NCBI GenBank assembly: GCA_004322425.1
Contig: SCVJ01000004.1
Location: 27,690 to 91,689, forward strand
DNA length: 64,000 bases
From: Chitinophagaceae bacterium
GTDB taxonomy: Bacteria > Bacteroidota > Bacteroidia > Chitinophagales > Chitinophagaceae
Reading direction: 5' to 3'
Shown here: piece after piece, positions 57,003-64,000 of the stretch
Position numbering within the stretch: position 1 is the stretch's first letter
Layout: each line of letters opens with the position of its first letter
Made by a program: the position numbers and the translations under genes
Notes under the pieces: generated by a model
Told to the model about the DNA's origin: nothing
Seen by the model: only the letters and a program-made list of their open reading frames with translations
The model's database searches: none

Positions 57003-57593
57003 CTAGTTTTTTTTTCGGTTGTTAATTTCATCTCTAATGGCGATGGCGCGAATGTAATCTTCATTTTTGAGCACATCAGACAAAAGAGCAGTTAATTCTT
57101 GTAAGGTCATTTTTTTTAAATCAGTACTAAGACCCACTTCCTCAACGGGTACTTCTTTGGCAACTTTTCTTTTGGTAGTTGTTTTTTCGATAACAATTCC
57201 TGCACTATCCAAAATATTTTTGTACGTGTAAATAGGGCAACCAAATCGAACGGATAAAGCAAGGGCATCGGAAGTTCTGGAATCAATTTCTACTGTATCA
57301 GTATCTGAAGAGCAAATTAATTTGGAAAAAAATATTCCTTCCTGTAAATCACAAATTATAATTTCATGCAATGTGATATTAAACAAGTTGAAAAAATTTT
57401 TCATCAAGTCGTGCGAAAGAGGACGACTTGGTTGCATTTTTTCAAGTGCTACAGCTATGGCTTGAGCTTCACAACCGCCAATTACAATTGGAAGTTGTCT
57501 TGCTCCGTTTACTTCTCCCAATAAAACCGCATAAGAATTCGTTTGCGTGGTGCTATGAGATAAAGCGACTATTTCTAATTCAATTTTCTTCAT
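57003..57593 (-). CDS. Bifunctional nuclease (BFN/DUF151) family protein with UVR-like tail
   Basis: A 196-residue protein; the ATG giving MKKIELEIVALSHS is preferred over the TTG of the track. Residues 1-135 are a BFN/DUF151 domain: LPIVIGGCEAQAIAVALEKMQPSRPLSHDLMKNFF and VEIDSRTSDALALSVRFGCPIYT are the family's blocks; plant members show DNase and RNase activity. The C-terminal 35 residues (MTLQELTALLSDVLKNEDYIRAIAIRDEINNR) resemble a UvrB/UvrC motif. The combination is common in Bacteroidota; its cellular role is unclear. Confidence 0.88.
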   Translation of the reverse strand: MKKIELEIVALSHSTTQTNSYAVLLGEVNGARQLPIVIGGCEAQAIAVALEKMQPSRPLSHDLMKNFFNLFNITLHEIIICDLQEGIFFSKLICSSDTDTVEIDSRTSDALALSVRFGCPIYTYKNILDSAGIVIEKTTTKRKVAKEVPVEEVGLSTDLKKMTLQELTALLSDVLKNEDYIRAIAIRDEINNRKKN

Positions 57594-57638
57594 ATACAAG
57601 CTTGATCAACTTCAAGAGAGTTGAAATATTTATGTACA

Positions 57639-57646
57639 CAAATATA
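57639..57646 (-). promoter_or_regulatory. -7 promoter element for the BFN gene
   Basis: The minus strand reads TATATTTG, a TAnnTTTG match, 45 bases before the ATG at 57593. Confidence 0.5.
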
Positions 57647-57698
57647 AAAAATTATGTACTTCAAAAGTGCAATGGAACTGAGTAGTTGCTAAAGCGGA

Positions 57699-58661
57699 TT
57701 AATTGGATTTAAGCTGTTGAAAGGCTTGTGTTAATTTAGGAAGTATTTCAAAAGCATCTCCGATGATGCCATAATCGGCCGCTTTGAAAAAAGGTGCTTC
57801 CGGATCTTTATTAATAACCACAATTACTTTACTTCTGTTAATTCCTGCCAAATGCTGAATGGCGCCTGAAATGCCAATGGCAATATACAAAGTTGGTGCA
57901 ATGGTAGTTCCTGTTTGTCCCACATGTTCGTTATGTGGCCTCCAATTCGCATCCGCCACAGGCCTACTGCAAGCTGTTGCCGCATGAAGTACTTTAGCAA
58001 GATCTTCAACTAAACCCCAATTTTCAGGACCTTTCAAACCTCTTCCAGCACTAACCACAATTTTAGCTTCTGTTAAAGAAACTTCTCCACTTAATTTATT
58101 AACAGCAATAATTTTTACAGCAGAGTTCATCGCCGGCACTTCATGTTGAATTATTTCTGCTGTACCTTCTTTTACAACAACTTGATATGCGTTTGGATTC
58201 AAAGTGACAATTTTTATTTCAGTTTTGATAGAAATATGCGCAAACGCTTTTCCTGAAAAAACAGCTTTTTTAACAACAAAGCCGTTGTTTACATCAGGAA
58301 TTTCAATAACACCACTTACTAATCCAGCCTTAAGACGGGCTGACAAGCGCGGTGCTATCGCTTTTCCAGCAATATTATTGGAAAGAACCAAAACTTTTGA
58401 TTCCGTTTTATCCATCAACGCAGCAATGGTTTTTGAATAAGTTTGATCATCGAAATGATTTAATGATTCACTACTAAAATGGTGAATAGCCGTGACTCCA
58501 TATTTGCCTAAAGCAGTTAAGTCATCAGTAACGGTTCCTAAAATAATACCGTGAGCAGTTGTATTAAGTTTTTCCGCAATTTTTACACCATATGAAATAA
58601 CTTCCAAGGAAGAATTCTTTACATGGCCATTTGCAACTTCAATAAATATTAAAACAGACAT
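57699..58661 (-). CDS. etfA: Electron transfer flavoprotein alpha subunit
   Basis: A 320-residue ETF alpha subunit that holds FAD and passes electrons from acyl-CoA dehydrogenases to ETF:quinone oxidoreductase. The C-terminal FAD domain has VVSAGRGLKGPENWGLVEDLAKVLHAATACSRPVADANW, followed by GQTGTTIAPTLYIAIGISGAIQHLAG and VVINKDPEAPFFKAADYGIIGD, the standard signature. It lies 30 bases after etfB on the same strand. Confidence 0.96.
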   Translation of the reverse strand: MSVLIFIEVANGHVKNSSLEVISYGVKIAEKLNTTAHGIILGTVTDDLTALGKYGVTAIHHFSSESLNHFDDQTYSKTIAALMDKTESKVLVLSNNIAGKAIAPRLSARLKAGLVSGVIEIPDVNNGFVVKKAVFSGKAFAHISIKTEIKIVTLNPNAYQVVVKEGTAEIIQHEVPAMNSAVKIIAVNKLSGEVSLTEAKIVVSAGRGLKGPENWGLVEDLAKVLHAATACSRPVADANWRPHNEHVGQTGTTIAPTLYIAIGISGAIQHLAGINRSKVIVVINKDPEAPFFKAADYGIIGDAFEILPKLTQAFQQLKSN

Positions 58662-58691
58662 ACTATGAGTTTGTTTTTTAAAATTATATAA

Positions 58692-59435
58692 TTAAATAAC
58701 TTTTGCTTCTTCACGCAATAAACGAACTAATTCTTCGGGATTATCAACTGGAATTAATTTTACACCAGATTTTTGAGGTGGTAATTCAAATCTGTCAATA
58801 TGCGTTAAAGTAGTCACAGCAATGGGTTCAGCTACTTTTAAAGGTTTAGATCTTGCCGCCATAATTCCTCTCATATTTGGAATTCTCGCTTCCGCAATTC
58901 CTTTTTGGCAACTAACGACAAGTGGTAAATCAACTTCGCAAATTTCTTCACCACCTTCAATTTCGCGAGTAATGGTGCAAGTTGTTGACTTTATTTCAAA
59001 CTTAGTAGCCAATGAAAGATACGGGACTTGTAAAAGTTCTGCCACCATTCCACCAATGGAAGAACCATTAAAGTCAATCGTTTCTTTTCCTGTAAATATT
59101 AAATCATAATGGCCTTCTTTAGCTATCGATGCAATTTGAGCAGCCGTATAATAACTATCACCACTTGTAGCGTTTATTCTAATTGCTTCGTCGCCGCCCA
59201 ACGCCAATGCTTTCCTAATAATGGGATCGCTGTCAGTCTCGCCAACTGTTATCAAATGAATCACAGTAGCAGGATCTTTTTCTTTTAATTCAATAGCGCG
59301 AACAAGTGCGTACCATTCGTCATAAGGATTAATAATCCATTGAACACCTTGTGTATCGAATTTCGTATTATTATCTGTGAAGGCTATTTTTGCCGTTGTA
59401 TCCGGCGATTTACTGATGCAAACAAGTATCTTCAT
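58692..59435 (-). CDS. etfB: Electron transfer flavoprotein beta subunit
   Basis: A 247-residue ETF beta subunit, the AMP-binding partner of EtfA. MKILVCISKSPDTTAKIAF, INPYDEWYALVRAIELKE, FTGKETIDFNGSSIGGMVAELL and PNMRGIMAARSKPLKV are the family blocks. It is first in an etfB-etfA unit. The acyl-CoA dehydrogenase at 33.8 kb is a likely electron donor. Confidence 0.96.
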   Translation of the reverse strand: MKILVCISKSPDTTAKIAFTDNNTKFDTQGVQWIINPYDEWYALVRAIELKEKDPATVIHLITVGETDSDPIIRKALALGGDEAIRINATSGDSYYTAAQIASIAKEGHYDLIFTGKETIDFNGSSIGGMVAELLQVPYLSLATKFEIKSTTCTITREIEGGEEICEVDLPLVVSCQKGIAEARIPNMRGIMAARSKPLKVAEPIAVTTLTHIDRFELPPQKSGVKLIPVDNPEELVRLLREEAKVI

Positions 59436-59479
59436 TGACTCGATTTATTATTCAAAAATTGGTTGTTTATGCAACCAAG

Positions 59480-59487
59480 CAAAGATA
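59480..59487 (-). promoter_or_regulatory. -7 promoter element for etfB-etfA
   Basis: The minus strand reads TATCTTTG, an exact TAnnTTTG match, 44 bases before the etfB ATG. Confidence 0.55.
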
Positions 59488-59536
59488 AGTTCCGGATTTC
59501 TATTTGCAGAAAATTTTAGAAAATATTTTGGCGTTT

Positions 59537-59848
59537 ATGACTCGTATTGAACAATTAAAAGAATTTTTAAAGCTAAATCAAAAGGACAGTTTTCTGCAAC
59601 ACGCGTTGGCTTTAGAATATATTAAATTGAATAAGGAAGAGGAGGCGAAAGATTTGTTTGAGTCAATTTTAGAAAATAATCCCGCTTATGTGGGAAGTTA
59701 TTATCATTTTGCAAAGCTGTTGGACAGAATTGGAAAAACGGATATGGCTATTAGTATTTATCAAAAAGGAATGGAAGTAGCAAAAAATGCTAATGATCTG
59801 CACACATTCAATGAATTAAAATCTGCTTACGAAGAATTAGTATATTAA
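59537..59848 (+). CDS. Small TPR-repeat protein
   Basis: A 103-residue soluble protein; the ATG giving MTRIEQLKEFLKLNQKDSFLQHALALEYIKLNKEEEAKDLF is preferred to the track's TTG start. It has two to three tetratricopeptide-like helix pairs, including LFESILENNPAYVGSYYHFAKLLDRIGKTDMAISIYQKGMEVA, so it probably binds another protein. It ends 1 base before the tilS start, suggesting coupled translation. The partner is unknown. Confidence 0.8.
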   Translation: MTRIEQLKEFLKLNQKDSFLQHALALEYIKLNKEEEAKDLFESILENNPAYVGSYYHFAKLLDRIGKTDMAISIYQKGMEVAKNANDLHTFNELKSAYEELVY

Positions 59849-59849
59849 A

Positions 59850-61196
59850 ATGGATTTGATTACTCAATATGCGGAAAACATTCGACAACACCATCTTTTC
59901 AATTCAAAAGATAAGTTGTTGTTGGCAGTTAGTGGTGGCGTGGATTCTGTCGTCTTGTGTGAATTATGCCATCATCTGAAATATGAATTTAAAATTGCAC
60001 ATTGTAATTTTCAATTACGCGGTAAGGAGAGTGAAAGAGATGAAAATTTTGTAAAAAGTTTAGGAGAAAAATATGGAGTGGAAGTGATTTTTAAAAAGTT
60101 TGCAACAAAACAAATTGCCTCTGCACAAAAAATATCAATTCAAGAAGCAGCGAGAAATTTACGATATGAATGGTTTAGTAATTTGCTAATTGAGTTGCAC
60201 TCAAAACAATTTAATCTTTTACTAACGGCTCACCATCGAGATGATGACATTGAAACGGTATTGATGAATTTTTTCAAAGGAACCGGAATAGCTGGATTGA
60301 GAGGCATTTTGCCAAAAAATGGAAATATCATTCGTCCGTTACTATTCGCTTCTAAAGAAATTATTCTATCCTTTGCTCGTGAACAAAATTTAGAGTGGGT
60401 GGAAGATAGTTCAAATGCCGAAATCCATTATTCTAGAAATAAATTTCGGTTAGAAATTATTCCTAAACTAAAAGAAATTTTTCCAGCGGTGGAGGAAAAT
60501 CTGGCTAATACCATTCAACGATTTAAGGATATTGAAATTATTTACAATCAAGCCATTGAGATTCATAAAAAGAAATTGGTCGAAAAAATAAATGAGGAAG
60601 TTCATATTCCTATTTTGAAGTTAAAGCAGTCAGAGCCACAAACCACGATCATTTATGAATTAATTAAAGAGTTTGGTTTTGTTTCTAAACAAGTAGATGG
60701 GGTAAAAAAATTGTTGGATAGCGAATCGGGAAAATTCATTCAATCCGACACGCATCGGATTATAAAAAATAGAAATTGGTTGATTATTGCTCCATTGAAT
60801 TTTCAACATGCAGAAACTATTTTGATTGAAGAGAAAGCTAGTGAAACTGAATTTTTGAATGGCAAATTAAAATTTGACCAGATTGAAAATTCAGACAAAA
60901 TAAAAATGCCAAAGTCGGAGATGGAAACATTACTTGATGCTGATTTGATTAGTTATCCTTTACTGCTGCGAAAGCCAAAGCAAGCCGATTACTTTTATCC
61001 GTTGGGAATGAAAAAGAAAAAAAAGCTCGCTCGGTTTTTTATTGATCAAAAGCTTTCTAAAACAGAGAAAGAAAAAATTTGGATTTTAGAATCTAACAAA
61101 AAAATTTGTTGGATTTTGGGACTTCGTATTGATGATAGATTTAAAATTACAGGCAATACAAAAACTATTTTGAAACTGAGTTTAGAAGTTGGTTAA
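59850..61196 (+). CDS. tilS: tRNA(Ile)-lysidine synthase TilS
   Basis: A 448-residue N-type ATP pyrophosphatase that converts C34 of the minor tRNA-Ile (CAU) to lysidine so that it reads AUA. The P-loop is LAVSGGVDSVVLCEL; NFQLRGKESERDENFV and LLTAHHRDDDIETVLMNFFKGTGIAGLRGI, VEDSSNAEIHYSRNKFR are specific to TilS. A C-terminal domain (KKKKLARFFIDQKLSKTEKEKIWIL) binds the tRNA. Its 3' end overlaps the convergent rhomboid gene by 15 bases. Confidence 0.96.
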   Translation: MDLITQYAENIRQHHLFNSKDKLLLAVSGGVDSVVLCELCHHLKYEFKIAHCNFQLRGKESERDENFVKSLGEKYGVEVIFKKFATKQIASAQKISIQEAARNLRYEWFSNLLIELHSKQFNLLLTAHHRDDDIETVLMNFFKGTGIAGLRGILPKNGNIIRPLLFASKEIILSFAREQNLEWVEDSSNAEIHYSRNKFRLEIIPKLKEIFPAVEENLANTIQRFKDIEIIYNQAIEIHKKKLVEKINEEVHIPILKLKQSEPQTTIIYELIKEFGFVSKQVDGVKKLLDSESGKFIQSDTHRIIKNRNWLIIAPLNFQHAETILIEEKASETEFLNGKLKFDQIENSDKIKMPKSEMETLLDADLISYPLLLRKPKQADYFYPLGMKKKKKLARFFIDQKLSKTEKEKIWILESNKKICWILGLRIDDRFKITGNTKTILKLSLEVG

Positions 61197-61829
61197 ATAT
61201 CCTGTGATATCAGTAATAAATTTTTGTAAAATCGGATAATCCGTAAAAAAATAACCGCAAACGATTAAGAAAGCGATACCATAAAGTCCACCCCAAATAT
61301 GCGCAGAATGATTGACGTTGTCTTTTGCTCTTTTTTCAAAAATAGTGGAGGCAATTAAATACAAGAATCCAAAAATAAAACCTGGAATCATTACGGGAAT
61401 AAAAATCAGTCCCATTTTTTGTAGTGGAAATAGTAAAATAAAGGCAAACACCACGGCTGACACGGCTCCCGAAGCACCCAAACTTCTATAGTTGTGATCG
61501 TTTTTATGTTTCGAAAAAGTAGGTAAAAGACAAAACAATAAAGCGCTAGCATACATCAACAGATATAGAATTTTTCCATATTCCTTAAAAATTACTGCAA
61601 AAGCTGATTCCACCGTTTCTCCAAAAATGTAAAATGCGTACATGTTAAATAACAAATGCCCCCAATCTGCATGAATCAATCCACAGGAAATAAATCGATA
61701 CCATTGATTATTTTGCGAAATAGCAGGTGGATAAAAAATTAAATTATTTAAGAGTGTACGATTACTAAATCCAAGGAAGGATACCACAGAAGTTGCAATT
61801 ATTATTGTGAGTGTAATAGATATTTCCAT
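61182..61829 (-). CDS. Rhomboid-family intramembrane serine protease
   Basis: A 215-residue six-helix membrane protein. The catalytic serine is in LGASGAVSAVVFAF and the histidine in NHSAHIWGGLYG, the two residues of the rhomboid dyad; HADWGHLLFNMYAFYIFG is the conserved second-helix block. It cleaves membrane helices of unknown substrates. It lies 20 bases after rlmH on the same strand, so the two probably share a transcript. Confidence 0.92.
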   Translation of the reverse strand: MEISITLTIIIATSVVSFLGFSNRTLLNNLIFYPPAISQNNQWYRFISCGLIHADWGHLLFNMYAFYIFGETVESAFAVIFKEYGKILYLLMYASALLFCLLPTFSKHKNDHNYRSLGASGAVSAVVFAFILLFPLQKMGLIFIPVMIPGFIFGFLYLIASTIFEKRAKDNVNHSAHIWGGLYGIAFLIVCGYFFTDYPILQKFITDITGYLTNF

Positions 61830-61849
61830 AATGCGAAGTTGTATTTTTT

Positions 61850-62323
61850 TTATTTATGATGATATTTTTCGTTACGAAGAATTGTACAGGCTCTATAAAT
61901 TTGTTCTGCCAAAATTAGTCGAACCAATTGATGCGGGAAAGTAAGTTGCGACAAACTCCAGCAACAATTAGCACGCTTTAATATAGTCGCATCAAGTCCA
62001 AATGCACCACCAATTAAGAAGATTAAATTTTTTACACTTTCATTTGCTCTTTTTTGTACAAACAAAGCAAGTGCTTCCGATGAAAACTGCTTCCCGTTTT
62101 CATCCAAGGCCACCAAATAATCGGCTACATTCAATCGTGCTAAAATAAGTTCAGCTTCCTTTTTCTTAAGTTCAGCTGTTGACAAGGATCCTACATTTTT
62201 TGGCGGTGGAATTACTGTCCATTGTAAAGAAAAGTAGTTACCAATTCTTTTTGTAAAATCATCCAGCGAAGCTTTCAGTTGATTGTCGTTTGTTTTCCCG
62301 ATCGTCCAAATATGTATTTTCAT
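61850..62323 (-). CDS. rlmH: 23S rRNA (pseudouridine1915-N3)-methyltransferase RlmH
   Basis: A 157-residue SPOUT methyltransferase, the normal length. The SAM-binding knot is FLIGGAFGLDATILKRANCCWSLSQLTFPHQLVRLILAEQIYRACTILRNEKYHH, including the diagnostic RLILAEQIYRA and the C-terminal YHH. LDENGKQFSSEALA is the other family block. It methylates pseudouridine 1915 in helix 69 of 23S rRNA. It is divergent from the amidohydrolase gene. Confidence 0.95.
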   Translation of the reverse strand: MKIHIWTIGKTNDNQLKASLDDFTKRIGNYFSLQWTVIPPPKNVGSLSTAELKKKEAELILARLNVADYLVALDENGKQFSSEALALFVQKRANESVKNLIFLIGGAFGLDATILKRANCCWSLSQLTFPHQLVRLILAEQIYRACTILRNEKYHHK

Positions 62324-62394
62324 GATTTCCTACCGTTCGTAAAAAAAAATAGTGGAATTGATTTGGTTTGTAAATTACCCGATAACTTTATAAA

Positions 62395-63978
62395 ATGAGA
62401 AAAAAATATTTATTCTTAGTTGTATTTTTTACAACAACAGTTTTGCTGAATGCACAAATTCAAAAAGCTCCTGAAAGAAAAGAAGGCGATGGCAATTGGT
62501 CACAACTCATCATACGAGGAGTAATGTTGATTAATGGAACAGGTGCGCCTGCAACAGGACCTGTGGATATTATTATTGAGAATAATCGGATTATTAGAAT
62601 TGCAAATGTGGGTTATCCGGGTTTACCCATCAACCAACAAAGAAGACCTAAATTGAAAGAAGGTGGAAAAGAATTGAATTGTGAAGGGATGTATGTGCTT
62701 CCTGGCTTTATTGATATGCACGGACATATTGGAGGATCGGAACAAGGAACTCCTGCCGAATATGTTTTTAAGCTTTGGTTAGCGCACGGCATTACTACTA
62801 TTCGCGATCCTTCTTGTGGGAATGGATTGGATTGGGTTTTAGATCAAAAACAAAAAAGTGCAGAAAATAAAATTACAGCTCCACGCATTTATGCTTATTC
62901 AGGATTTGGACAAGGAGCGAAACAACCCATCACTACTCCCGAACAAGCAATAGCATGGGTAAGAGAAAATGCAAATAAAGGATCGGATGGCATCAAATTT
63001 TTTGGAGCACCTCCAGCCATTATGGATGCTGCCATTCGTGAAAATAAAAAATTGGGATTACGATCTACTTGCCATCACGCACAAATGAGTGTGGCGCAAT
63101 GGAATGTTTTAAACTCTGCCCGTGCCGGTATGACTTCGATGGAACATTGGTATGGATTACCCGAAGCTTTATTTACCAATACCACCATTCAAAATTATCC
63201 ATTGAATTTTAATTATAACGACGAACAACATCGTTTCGAAGCAGCAGGAAAACTTTGGAAACAAGCGGCTCCACCTTTTAGCGATCATTGGAATAAAGTA
63301 ATGAATGAACTTATTGCGCTTGATTTTACGCTCGATCCTACTTTTAATATTTATGAAGCAAGCCGCGATTTACATAGAGCACGCCGATTGGAATGGCACG
63401 AAGACTACACCTTGCCAAGTTTATGGAAATTTTATGAACCAAGCCGTCAATCGCATGGTTCGTATTGGTTTAATTGGGGAACCGAACAAGAAATGGAGTG
63501 GAAAGAAAACTACCGTTTGTGGATGACTTTTATTAATGAATATAAAAACAGAGGAGGAAGAGTAACTACGGGAAGTGATAATGGCTACATTTATCAAACC
63601 TATGGATTTGGTTATATCCGCGAATTGGAGCTTTTGCGTGAAGCAGGTTTTCACCCATTGGAAGTAGTTCGTTCTGCCACACTTTATGCTGCTCAAGCAT
63701 TGGGAGCCGATAAAGATTTAGGATCAGTTGAAGTGGGCAAACTTGCAGATCTTGTAATTGTAAATGCCAATCCATTGGAAAATTTACAAGTATTGTACGG
63801 CACAGGCGCCATTCGGTTAGATAATGAAAATCATGCGCAACGAGTAGGAGGTGTTCAATACACCATTAAAGACGGCATTGTGTATGATGCAAAAAAATTG
63901 TTGGCCGATGTAAAAAAAATGGTGGACGACGAGAAAGCAAAAACAAATTGGAAGCTGAAGCAACCGGGGGTGAAATAA
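62395..63978 (+). CDS. Exported amidohydrolase (imidazolonepropionase-like)
   Basis: A 527-residue metal-dependent hydrolase with signal peptide RKKYLFLVVFFTTTVLLNAQ. The metal-binding HxH is in GFIDMHGHIGG; later ligands are in STCHHAQMS, GMTSMEHWYG and TTGSDNGYIYQ. Composite beta-sandwich ends (GTGAPATGPVDIIIENNRI at the N-terminus and LGSVEVGKLADLVIVNANPLENLQ at the C-terminus) are typical. Such exported members often act on cyclic amides or dipeptides, but the substrate is unknown. Its promoter may be TAACTTTA 10 bases before the ATG. An ATG at 63995 probably begins the next gene. Confidence 0.88.
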   Translation: MRKKYLFLVVFFTTTVLLNAQIQKAPERKEGDGNWSQLIIRGVMLINGTGAPATGPVDIIIENNRIIRIANVGYPGLPINQQRRPKLKEGGKELNCEGMYVLPGFIDMHGHIGGSEQGTPAEYVFKLWLAHGITTIRDPSCGNGLDWVLDQKQKSAENKITAPRIYAYSGFGQGAKQPITTPEQAIAWVRENANKGSDGIKFFGAPPAIMDAAIRENKKLGLRSTCHHAQMSVAQWNVLNSARAGMTSMEHWYGLPEALFTNTTIQNYPLNFNYNDEQHRFEAAGKLWKQAAPPFSDHWNKVMNELIALDFTLDPTFNIYEASRDLHRARRLEWHEDYTLPSLWKFYEPSRQSHGSYWFNWGTEQEMEWKENYRLWMTFINEYKNRGGRVTTGSDNGYIYQTYGFGYIRELELLREAGFHPLEVVRSATLYAAQALGADKDLGSVEVGKLADLVIVNANPLENLQVLYGTGAIRLDNENHAQRVGGVQYTIKDGIVYDAKKLLADVKKMVDDEKAKTNWKLKQPGVK

Positions 63979-64000
63979 AATTTTAATAGAAAAAATGAAA

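Noticed and set aside
63995-64000. ATG AAA at the right edge, possible start of the next gene
   Set aside because: Only two codons are visible; the position after the amidohydrolase is suggestive but nothing can be annotated.

Overview
The window is an ordinary, gene-dense stretch of an AT-rich bacterial chromosome from the phylum Bacteroidota, most likely the Chitinophagales/Chitinophagaceae side (inference). Supporting content: a type IX secretion 'plug' protein (DUF5103), DUF4294, fused SecDF, long NusB, bacillithiol enzymes (BshC, BshB1, a YfiT/BstA-like protein), a Bacteroidota-type ABC-F protein, and many TAnnTTTG promoter -7 elements directly upstream of genes. I see no rRNA, tRNA, CRISPR array, insertion sequence, prophage or plasmid function. 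No gap between genes exceeds about 300 bases.

Layout. 1-3.8 kb: 3' end of a TrmH/SpoU methyltransferase, an FtsX/LolC-type permease, the T9SS plug protein, the SRP RNA and a small transaldolase. 3.8-10.9 kb: a complete trans-4-hydroxy-L-proline catabolic cluster (DapA-type deaminase, 2-oxoglutarate semialdehyde dehydrogenase, epimerase, FAD oxidase/dehydrogenase) with a large exported BNR-repeat protein inserted in it. 11-16.8 kb: bshC, purK-purE, hppD and an L,D-transpeptidase with a TonB-like tail. 16.8-27.9 kb: aspartate kinase, exported PIG-L deacetylase, fbp-GNAT-ABC ATPase-bstA operon, folC, TonB-like protein, EamA exporter, a radical SAM protein of unknown role, a membrane protein and an agmatinase-family hydrolase. 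28-38 kb: ccmE-ccmF, DUF4294, bshB1, a lipid desaturase, acyl-CoA dehydrogenase, yggS, an exported unknown and glnS. 38-49 kb: a membrane protein, a stand-alone methylmalonyl-CoA mutase catalytic subunit with a small partner gene, an IscA-type protein, secDF, an aminotransferase, coaE and nusB-DUF1573-yajC. 49-64 kb: groES-groEL, ABC-F, amino-acid permease, rocD with a structured leader, ispE, bifunctional nuclease, etfB-etfA, TPR-tilS, rlmH-rhomboid and an exported amidohydrolase.

How the genes work together: hydroxyproline (typically from collagen-like or plant cell-wall protein) would be converted to 2-oxoglutarate by the four cluster enzymes. Tyrosine breakdown (hppD), arginine/ornithine breakdown (rocD), acyl-CoA dehydrogenase plus ETF, and methylmalonyl-CoA mutase point to an aerobic heterotroph living on amino acids and lipids. 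CcmE/CcmF serve cytochrome c maturation, and three separate loci serve the thiol bacillithiol.

I found no wholly new multi-gene system. The most unusual signals are: a CcmE whose haem-binding histidine is replaced by a CxxxY motif; an ABC-F protein with one intact and one fully degenerate ATP site; the exported BNR protein embedded in the hydroxyproline cluster; a hairpin-rich leader before rocD; and a radical SAM protein with four extra cysteines just before its cluster motif.
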